Below are positions 46,548 through 52,394 of a DNA stretch of 52,394 nucleotides, piece by piece (position 1 is the first letter of the stretch; every line of letters starts with the position of its first letter). Both the position numbers and the translations under genes were made by a program. The DNA comes from an uncultured SAR116 cluster alpha proteobacterium (lineage in GTDB: Bacteria > Pseudomonadota > Alphaproteobacteria > Puniceispirillales > Marisalimonadaceae), in NCBI GenBank assembly GCA_902615325.1, contig CACMOJ010000010.1, positions 1 to 52,394 on the forward strand, in the 5' to 3' direction. The notes under the pieces are model-generated. The model did not search any database and was not told where the DNA came from. It saw only the letters and a list, made by a program, of their open reading frames with translations.

Positions 46548-47839
46548 TTTTTTTTGGTAATTGATTTCCCTTTTTTTGCTATTTGTCTTTTCCTTCCAAT
46601 TACAAGGTCTCCATTACCAACATCTTCTGTAATTACTGATCCAGCTGCAATAGTACTAGAGTCACCTACTTTTAGTGGAGCTATAAGTGTTGAGTTTGAA
46701 CCTATAAAAGCATTTGAGCCAATACTTGTTTTATTTTTTTTAAAGCCATCATAATTACATGTAATAGACCCTGCACCTATGTTGCTTGATTTGCCAATTG
46801 AGGTATCACCTATGTATGAAAGATGATTGATCTTTACTTCATTTTCTGAAATTACATTTTTTAGTTCTACAAAATTGCCAATTTTATTATTTTCTTTTAA
46901 GATGGTGTTACCTCTTATTCTTGCAAAGGGACCTATTGAGCCATTTTTTTTAATATGGCAGTTCTCAAGATGAGAGAAAGGTAAAATAGTAGTGCCACTA
47001 TTAATTTTAACTCCTTTGCCAATAAATACATTAGGATAAATCGTTACATCTTTTTGAATATTGGTATCATAAGAAAAGTAATTAGTTTGAGGGTCTATTA
47101 ATGTAACTCCCTTATTAAGAAAAAAAATTCTAAGTTTATTTTGAATAATTTTTTCAGCTAAAGCTAAATCTTCTCTTGAATTTATTCCTATTACTTCATT
47201 TTCTTCAATATTTATCAAATCTATTTTAAGATTTTTTTTTGAAGCAATTCCTACTACATCAGTTAAATAATATTCATTTGTAAGACTATTGGGTTTGATC
47301 TTTGACAGCAAATTAAACATAATCTCACTTTTAAATGCCATTACACCGCCGTTACACAAATTTATATTTAATTTTGAATTTTTATCTTCAATGATTTCTA
47401 ATGGCTTGCTATTTGTAGATAATATAATTTTACCATATGCATTTCTTTGTTTTTTTAAGAATGAGGTTAATGCAATATCATTATTTTTTCTTATAGAAGA
47501 AACAAGTTTTCTTATTGTTTTTTTTGTAATAAAGGGAGTATCCGCAAAACATACAATAACTACACCTTTGAAATTTTTAAGCTCGTTTTTTGTTTCAATA
47601 ACAGCATTTCCAGTTCCAAGTTGATTATTTTGGATAACAATTGAATTATCTTCAGAATATTTTGAGTAATCAATATCTTTTGATGTTACTATTAATTTTT
47701 TATCTATTTTTAATGAGTTGTGTAAATTAAGTACCCAATCAATAAGTTTTAAATTTGCAATTTTATGAAATGGTTTAGGTGTAATTGACTTCATCCTAGA
47801 ACCTTTTCCTGCACTAAGTATAACTGTACAAACATTCAT
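46544..47839 (-). CDS. glmU: bifunctional UDP-GlcNAc pyrophosphorylase/GlcN-1-P acetyltransferase GlmU
   Basis: Makes UDP-GlcNAc in two steps. The 431 residues have an N-terminal uridyltransferase with ILSAGKGSRMKSITPKPFHK and a C-terminal left-handed beta-helix acetyltransferase (about 245-431; GPFARIRGNTILKENNKIGNF, NIGAGSITCNYDG). The helix and linker are slightly shorter than the usual 450. It diverges from glmS with a 59-bp gap, so the two hexosamine enzymes sit side by side. Confidence 0.94.
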   Translation of the reverse strand: MNVCTVILSAGKGSRMKSITPKPFHKIANLKLIDWVLNLHNSLKIDKKLIVTSKDIDYSKYSEDNSIVIQNNQLGTGNAVIETKNELKNFKGVVIVCFADTPFITKKTIRKLVSSIRKNNDIALTSFLKKQRNAYGKIILSTNSKPLEIIEDKNSKLNINLCNGGVMAFKSEIMFNLLSKIKPNSLTNEYYLTDVVGIASKKNLKIDLINIEENEVIGINSREDLALAEKIIQNKLRIFFLNKGVTLIDPQTNYFSYDTNIQKDVTIYPNVFIGKGVKINSGTTILPFSHLENCHIKKNGSIGPFARIRGNTILKENNKIGNFVELKNVISENEVKINHLSYIGDTSIGKSSNIGAGSITCNYDGFKKNKTSIGSNAFIGSNSTLIAPLKVGDSSTIAAGSVITEDVGNGDLVIGRKRQIAKKGKSITKKN

Positions 47840-47898
47840 AATTTATTTATATATTTTAATATCAAAAATTCAAATTTATTATTTAAATAGGATAAGTA

Positions 47899-49734
47899 AT
47901 GTGTGGTATAATTGGTATAATTGGAAAAAAAAATGCTTGTAAAATAGCCTTAAACGTTCTTAAAAACTTAGAATATAGAGGTTATGACTCTGCTGGTTTA
48001 GCTTACGCTCAAAATAAAAAATTACATACCTTAAAAGCCATAGGCAAATTAAAGGAATTGTATTCCAAATATGAAATAATAGAGAATGAGGTTAAAAATG
48101 TAACTCTAGCAATAGGCCACACACGTTGGGCAACTCATGGTAAAGTTGTTATAGAAAACACTCACCCAATTCTTTCAGAAAACATAGCTGTAGTACATAA
48201 TGGAATTATAGAAAATCATGATAATATTCGTTCACAATTAAAAAATAAAAATGTAGTTTTTGAGACTTCCACAGATACAGAAGTAATTCCACATTTACTT
48301 AGCGTATCAATTAAAAATAAAAATAATTTTTTTAATGCTTGCATTTCTGTCATAAATAAGATTGAAGGAGCTTATGCTTTTGCTGCAATAGAAAGCTCTA
48401 AAAATGAAATATTTGTAGCAAGAAAAACATCTCCTTTAGTTTTAGGACTAGGTGACGGATTTAATATAGTTGGTTCTGATGCTCAATCCATTTCACATTT
48501 AGTAAGTGAAGTAATTTATTTAAATGATGGTGATTACGCAGTACTAACTGAGTCAGAAATACAGATATTTGCTTCTGATAATAATAAAGTTGAAAGAGAA
48601 AAGATAAATATTAAATCAAATATTAATTTTTTAAATAAAGATGGTTTTAGGCATTTTATGGAAAAAGAAATCCATGAACAGCCTAATGTTTTAATTAATA
48701 CTATTGGCAGTTTAATTAAAGAAGAAAAAGATCTAAATATCTTTCCTGAAAAAATGAATATAAAAAATAATTATGGTATTACACTATGTGCTGCAGGTAC
48801 TAGCCATTATGCTGCAATGATTGGGAAATATTGGATAGAAAGATTTTCATCTATACCTGTTAATGTAGAATTATCTTCTGAGTACCGTTACAGAAGTCCA
48901 GCAGCCTCAATGTATTCGTCTATGATTGTAATATCACAATCGGGAGAAAGTATTGATACTTTAATGGCTATGAGAGAGGCGAAAAGACTTAATTTGACTA
49001 CAACAGTAATTACAAATGTAGAAAATAGTTCAATAGATAGAGAAGCTGATTATTCCATTTACACACATGTTGGTCCTGAAGTAGGTGTTGCGAGCACAAA
49101 ATCATTCACATCTCAGTTGATCATATTACTTTCACTAGCTATGAAACTTGCTTTTAATAATAATAAAATATCAATTAAAAAATATTTGGATTTTATTAAA
49201 AGTTTAAAATTAATTCCAAGCTTTTTATCTAAAATTTTATCATTAAACGAAAATTTTATGAATTTAGCTCAAGCTATAAAAAATAGCCACAATATTCTCT
49301 ATCTTGGTAGAGGAATACTTTATCCTATAGCACTTGAAGGAGCATTAAAATTAAAAGAATTAAGTTATATACATTCTGAAGGCTTTGCAGCAGGTGAAAT
49401 GAAACATGGACCAATAGCCCTAATTGAAGATGGTTTACCTATTATAATGTTTTTGGCTTCTGATGGAATGGAAGAAAAGTCAATATCTAATCTTCAAGAA
49501 GCTATAGCAAGAGGAGGAAAGGTATTTGTGATTTCAGACGAAAAGAATTTTGGAAAAATATCTTTTATTGAAAATAAAGTTTTAATCCCATCTTTTCAGG
49601 GAAATTGGAATGATATTTTTTCTCCAATTTTTATGTCAATTCCAGCGCAATTAATTGCATATCACGTTGCGAGGGAAAGAGGTACAGACGTTGATCAACC
49701 CAGAAACTTAGCTAAATCAGTTACTGTGGAATAG
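47899..49734 (+). CDS. glmS: glutamine-fructose-6-phosphate transaminase GlmS
   Basis: Commits fructose-6-phosphate to amino-sugar synthesis. The 611 residues have an Ntn glutaminase domain with nucleophile Cys2 (MCGIIGIIG) and GHTRWATHGK, then two SIS domains (CAAGTSHYAAMIGKYW, SQSGESIDTLMAMREAK) and the C-terminal DQPRNLAKSVTVE. The 59-bp upstream gap shows no glmS ribozyme or hairpin. Confidence 0.96.
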   Translation: MCGIIGIIGKKNACKIALNVLKNLEYRGYDSAGLAYAQNKKLHTLKAIGKLKELYSKYEIIENEVKNVTLAIGHTRWATHGKVVIENTHPILSENIAVVHNGIIENHDNIRSQLKNKNVVFETSTDTEVIPHLLSVSIKNKNNFFNACISVINKIEGAYAFAAIESSKNEIFVARKTSPLVLGLGDGFNIVGSDAQSISHLVSEVIYLNDGDYAVLTESEIQIFASDNNKVEREKINIKSNINFLNKDGFRHFMEKEIHEQPNVLINTIGSLIKEEKDLNIFPEKMNIKNNYGITLCAAGTSHYAAMIGKYWIERFSSIPVNVELSSEYRYRSPAASMYSSMIVISQSGESIDTLMAMREAKRLNLTTTVITNVENSSIDREADYSIYTHVGPEVGVASTKSFTSQLIILLSLAMKLAFNNNKISIKKYLDFIKSLKLIPSFLSKILSLNENFMNLAQAIKNSHNILYLGRGILYPIALEGALKLKELSYIHSEGFAAGEMKHGPIALIEDGLPIIMFLASDGMEEKSISNLQEAIARGGKVFVISDEKNFGKISFIENKVLIPSFQGNWNDIFSPIFMSIPAQLIAYHVARERGTDVDQPRNLAKSVTVE

Positions 49735-49783
49735 ATTTAGAACTACTTTTGGTGATGAAAAATTTTACTTTGAGTATAATGTC

Positions 49784-50092
49784 TTGGTTGAAACAACTCA
49801 ATTAGGTGTGTTTAGTTCAAATCCCAAAAGAAAACAAAGATTAGAATTGATCTATGTCTTACATCTCCAAGGATGGTCAAATAAACAAATTACAGATTAC
49901 TTAAATTCTAAAAATCTTAAGACATTTAGAACAAGAAAACAGTAAACTCCAAAATTGATTTGGATGACTATTCATAAATATAAAAAAAGATTGTTAAGAA
50001 AATCTGATAAAATATTAAGAATTAAAGAAAGTATAAATGTGTCTCTACCGTTAGAAAAAATTCGAGAATTGGTAAAAAAAAGGATAAAATGA
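49784..50092 (+). pseudogene. recombinase-domain-like gene fragment with an internal stop
   Basis: One frame reads KRKQRLELIYVLHLQGWSNK, then QITDYLNSKNLKTFRTRKQ, TAA (49943-49945), and resumes TPKLIWMTIHKYKKRLLRKSD to a TGA at 50090-50092. The GWSNKQI-DYLN-K--KT pattern and the continuation across the stop resemble the helix-turn-helix recombinase domain of serine-recombinase-like proteins (typical text KT-RGKKYTPKLIW). A single change from a Tyr codon would explain the TAA. No catalytic domain is present, so it is a fragment. The frame is also open upstream into glmS, so the true start is unclear. Confidence 0.5.
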
Positions 50093-50166
50093 AGGAAGTT
50101 TATAAGAAGTTTTTGTTAATGATTGGGGTAAGTATCATTTTCGTTTTGATTGTTTATTCGTTATAA
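50089..50166 (+). CDS. 25-residue hydrophobic peptide ORF
   Basis: ATG overlaps the stop of the preceding fragment by 4 bp. The product MKEVYKKFLLMIGVSIIFVL (25 residues in all) is a single membrane helix with a basic start. A decayed copy of the same DNA lies at 51977-52043. A real small protein is possible, since a repeat with the same peptide suggests a recurring unit, but expression is unproven. Confidence 0.4.
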   Translation: MKEVYKKFLLMIGVSIIFVLIVYSL

Positions 50167-50173
50167 TTAAAAA

Positions 50174-50647
50174 ATGAAAAAAGTATTACTTATAACAATA
50201 TTTTTATTACTACAATCTTTTCCATCTGTTGGTGAACTTAATGGGAAACGGTTAATTTGTGAATGTAAAACTTCTCCATTATCATCATGTGAAAAAGAAA
50301 AAGGGTATGAAAAATATTTATACTTTGATGGTTATAAATTTGAAAATAATAAAATAATTAAAGATTATTATTCCAAACTTAAAGATAAAATAATCTTGAG
50401 TAATGTTCAAATAACATATTCAACAAATACCACTTTTATAAAATGGAAGAGTATTGATAAATTTCAATCATATACACTAGATAGAAAAAATTTGAAAATA
50501 AATAAACATGATCTTGTCTTGGATTGGAAGTATACATATCAATGTAAATTAATAAGTAATTCAAAAGAGTATGATTTAAAATTAAAGAAAATGAAAATTG
50601 AATTTCAAAATTTATATAATAAAAAAATGAAAGAGAACAAGATTTAA
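50174..50647 (+). CDS. secreted small protein, unknown
   Basis: 157 residues with a clear signal peptide (MKKVLLITIFLLLQSFPSVG). The mature part is Lys-rich with cysteines in LICECKTSPLSSCEKEKG and one in TYQCKLIS, so two disulfides are possible. It is predicted to be mostly beta until about residue 130, then helical. No family recognised. It sits in the accessory patch right after the tiny peptide ORF. Confidence 0.6.
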   Translation: MKKVLLITIFLLLQSFPSVGELNGKRLICECKTSPLSSCEKEKGYEKYLYFDGYKFENNKIIKDYYSKLKDKIILSNVQITYSTNTTFIKWKSIDKFQSYTLDRKNLKINKHDLVLDWKYTYQCKLISNSKEYDLKLKKMKIEFQNLYNKKMKENKI

Positions 50648-50758
50648 ATGAGAAAAGAACTTAAATTATTTTACAAAGCTATAAGTCTTGAAACTCTATT
50701 TTGGTTTTTGTTAATTATTGGAACCTTATTTTATTTAAAAAAAAAGGTTGAAAACTAA
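50648..50758 (+). CDS. 36-residue membrane peptide ORF
   Basis: ATG directly after the TAA of the secreted protein, with one base frame change. The product MRKELKLFYKAISLETLFWF continues through one membrane helix and ends KKKVEN. It has the positive-outside/inside pattern of a single-span protein. Support is adjacency and topology only. Confidence 0.4.
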   Translation: MRKELKLFYKAISLETLFWFLLIIGTLFYLKKKVEN

Positions 50759-50904
50759 CTCAATCCTTCAATGTTGAATAAATCATTGATTTTATTGGGT
50801 TTTTTGACTCTACAGAGTGATAAAGTAAGTGTTTCTGTAGGGGTAGGATTCTGATAAGTAACGCATGGAAAGAAAAAATACTTTTTGGATGGAGAATATT
50901 TAAA

Positions 50905-51378
50905 TTATCCTGCCGACAACATCCTCTTTAAAAGTTTAATTCTTTGAATAACAAAATTATTTATTGTTTTAGAATTAGTTTTAATAGTATTTGAATTTTT
51001 TAAAATTAAATTTGCTAATGCACGATAGCATTTGATAACTTCTTCAAATACAGTTTCGTCAAAAGTTTGCGTATTTGCAGCATTAATAATTTTGTCTGTA
51101 TTTGAAGCAAGAATTTGATCAGCAACTGCTATATCATCTTTACTGTATTGTTTAGCAAAAACCTCACTGAGATAAGCAGTTATCCCAATTTTAATTCCAT
51201 CTTCAAAACTTTGTTGATCACCTAAACTAAAATCAACAGATGCATTTCCAATTACTACACCTGCACATGCTCCTACATTATCTAATTCGTTAGCAGTTAC
51301 AATTTTTGTATTAATTGTAAGATTGAGAATTAATAAAAAAAATAATTTCACAAATATATTCATAAAAAATTTCATCAT
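50905..51378 (-). CDS. secreted small helical protein, unknown
   Basis: 157 residues with a signal peptide (about 1-29, ending VTANE). The mature region is Ala/Asn/Asp-rich and helical, with cysteines in GACAGVVIG and VIKCYRALANL that could form one disulfide. The spacing is reminiscent of small periplasmic proteins of marine alphaproteobacteria, but I cannot name a family. No strong ribosome binding site; two adjacent ATGs at the start. Confidence 0.6.
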   Translation of the reverse strand: MMKFFMNIFVKLFFLLILNLTINTKIVTANELDNVGACAGVVIGNASVDFSLGDQQSFEDGIKIGITAYLSEVFAKQYSKDDIAVADQILASNTDKIINAANTQTFDETVFEEVIKCYRALANLILKNSNTIKTNSKTINNFVIQRIKLLKRMLSAG

Positions 51379-51565
51379 ACAATTTTGTACATCTAAATTA
51401 GAAATTTTAATTGTTTATTTGTCAAACAGAATTAATATTTTTTGTATGTTTAGTTAAACTATAAATTCAAATTATGTGTTCTATAATATTGTTTAATCTG
51501 AAACACTCTATAACTATCGAGTAGCTCGACAAATGGGAATTTGTTGTTTATCATATTTGATAAAT
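51379..51565. other. 187-bp intergenic gap
   Basis: AT-rich gap between two minus-strand genes. A short inverted pair CGAGTAGCTCG near 51519 has too small a loop to be a terminator. It should hold the promoter of the secreted gene at 51378, but none is clear. Confidence 0.3.
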
Positions 51566-51949
51566 CTATTTTTTAAAAGAACAAATTTGATTAATAAAAT
51601 AATTTCCTACAGATCCTTTTTTAAAATCAATCCAATCACCAACTTCATTTAGAATCTTAAATTTCCCTTTACCCATATGTTCTTCAAAATAAATATCTTT
51701 TAAAAATCTACTTTTTGAATTTGTACAGTTTGTTTCAAAGTGAACTATATTTGATCTTTCACCATATTTATCAATTTTTTTATAATCTCTTAATCTTAAG
51801 TAAAATCTTTTATTACCTTTAATTGTTAGAGACTTTATATCCACATAAAAGTCACCATTTTTTGTTTTCGTTATCAGTTTCCATTCAAAATCACCTAAAC
51901 AAACCGAAGGAAAAATAAAAATTATTAATGTTATTAAAGTTTTTAACAT
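51566..51949 (-). CDS. surface-adhesin-E-like secreted protein
   Basis: 127 residues with a signal peptide (about 1-19). The mature part follows the pattern of the surface-adhesin protein E/CNP1-like fold: FEWKLITKTKNGDFYVDIKS (W-x-x-I... FYVDIKSL), then strands with RFYLRLRDYKK, NCTNSKSRFLKDI, and a C-terminal cysteine (ICSFKK) that probably pairs with that Cys. AGGA precedes the start. Role unknown; homologues are periplasmic or surface proteins. Confidence 0.6.
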   Translation of the reverse strand: MLKTLITLIIFIFPSVCLGDFEWKLITKTKNGDFYVDIKSLTIKGNKRFYLRLRDYKKIDKYGERSNIVHFETNCTNSKSRFLKDIYFEEHMGKGKFKILNEVGDWIDFKKGSVGNYFINQICSFKK

Positions 51950-51976
51950 TTAACTATCCTACTATAAAAAGTTAAA

Positions 51977-52043
51977 AAGTAGGAGGTTTATAAAAAATTA
52001 TTTAATGATGATTGGAGTAAGTATTATTTTAGTTTTTTTCTAA
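51977..52043 (+). repeat. decayed copy of the 25-residue peptide ORF region
   Basis: The stretch beginning AGTAGGAGGTTTATAAAAAA and ending TTTTTTTCTAA lines up with 50086-50150. It retains ATGATTGGAGTAAGTATTAT against ATGATTGGGGTAAGTATCAT. Here the start codon reads AGT and one base has been gained, so only MMIGVSIILVFF remains open. About 1.9 kb separates the copies. Confidence 0.6.
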
Positions 52044-52105
52044 TATTTTTTGGGAGTTCTAAAAAAAAGATTTATTTCGATTTAGTATTAACAAGTATCT
52101 CAAAA

Positions 52106-52394
52106 TTACAAATAGTTTGTAAAATCATCTGACATGACAATGTCTGCTTCTCCACCCACTGCAGAAATAATTGCTCCCATATCATTAAATTCTTTAGAAG
52201 CTTTTTGCCAATTTTTCCTACCTTTATCGAAGTGTTTTTTTGAAAGCCAATATTTAACATAGACAACTGTTGACTCAGATGTATCAATAGTTGTTTCTTT
52301 TATAAGACCAACTCTCATTTGTTCATTTGTCACTTCTTTATTTAACAATTTTAATGCTTTTTTTGCTCTTTCGTTTGGACACTTTATTGTAACT
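52106..52394 (-). CDS. unknown protein, 5' end beyond the window
   Basis: The minus-strand frame stays open to the right edge, so the start is outside. The visible 95 residues read VTIKCPNERAKKALKLLNKE, then a beta-type TSESTVVYVKYWLS stretch and a C-terminus DIVMSDDFTNYL. A TTG at 52348 could start an 80-residue product, but the open frame and sensible residues before it (with a cysteine) argue for a longer gene. No family recognised. Confidence 0.5.
   Translation of the reverse strand, partial: VTIKCPNERAKKALKLLNKEVTNEQMRVGLIKETTIDTSESTVVYVKYWLSKKHFDKGRKNWQKASKEFNDMGAIISAVGGEADIVMSDDFTNYL

Noticed and set aside
47840-47898. glmS ribozyme or other riboswitch before glmS
   Set aside because: The gap is 59 AT-rich bases with no stable stem; too short for the ribozyme.
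50759-50904. Remnant coding frame between the 36-residue ORF and the secreted gene
   Set aside because: Short pieces (for example DKVSVSVGVGF) look protein-like, but stops in every frame and no recognisable match prevent a call.
51515-51535. Hairpin CGAGTAGCTCG as a terminator
   Set aside because: The stem leaves almost no loop and no T-tract follows.
52072-52287. 71-residue minus-strand frame at the right end
   Set aside because: Overlaps the longer frame that stays open to the window edge and has no ribosome binding site; the Gln/Leu-rich product looks like an out-of-frame reading.

Overview
The window is a very AT-rich, tightly packed stretch of an alphaproteobacterial chromosome, probably from a free-living marine lineage with a streamlined genome. 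Three things point there: a circularly permuted two-piece tmRNA, an alpha-type SspB ClpXP adaptor, and small intergenic gaps with many 1-10 bp overlaps. Unlike the best known AT-rich marine alphaproteobacteria, this cell encodes a flagellum, a sodium-type stator and sigma-54. No rRNA, tRNA, CRISPR array or intact insertion sequence was seen.

Layout. (1) 1-10,070: flagellar genes fliL-fliM-fliN, then fliO-P-Q-R-flhB behind a sigma-54-type promoter, four uncharacterised small genes, and an opposing operon pomA-pomB plus a protein resembling ribosome recycling factor. (2) 10,170-12,690: a DUF1566 secreted protein, small unknown proteins and rpoN. (3) 12,730-15,960: a bactofilin module. Three tandem bactofilins diverge from a small membrane protein and an M23 endopeptidase whose start appears to be CTG, so that ordinary gene calling would remove its membrane anchor. 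(4) 16,000-24,600: hydrolase, purU, trxB, a four-gene polyamine operon (arginine to agmatine to putrescine to carboxy(nor)spermidine to (nor)spermidine), msrA and rpmJ. (5) 24,600-34,040: lactate dehydrogenase-type enzyme, class I fumarase, sspB, ssrA, thyA-folA, mrp, hflK-hflC-degP. (6) 34,044-39,290: serB, miaA, ilvB-ilvH-ilvC. (7) 39,336-49,734: mreB-mreC-mreD-mrdA-rodA, an SbmA/BacA-like gene, a glycosyltransferase-like gene, and glmU/glmS. (8) 49,735-52,394: an accessory patch with a broken recombinase-like gene, tiny membrane ORFs, a decayed repeat and several unrecognised secreted proteins.

How they fit together. Sigma-54 encoded at 11,075 plausibly reads GG-N10-GC promoters in front of fliO and pomA, with weaker candidates before the DUF1566 gene and the bactofilin-linked gene. 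Envelope building is a second theme: bactofilins with M23 hydrolase, MreBCD/PBP2/RodA, and GlmS/GlmU precursor supply. Protein quality control is a third: tmRNA beside SspB, HflKC and DegP.

The observations I rate highest are the CTG-started M23 peptidase in the bactofilin locus, the RRF-like third gene of the stator operon, and the sigma-54 promoter set. All functions are inferred from sequence by eye; no database search was possible.
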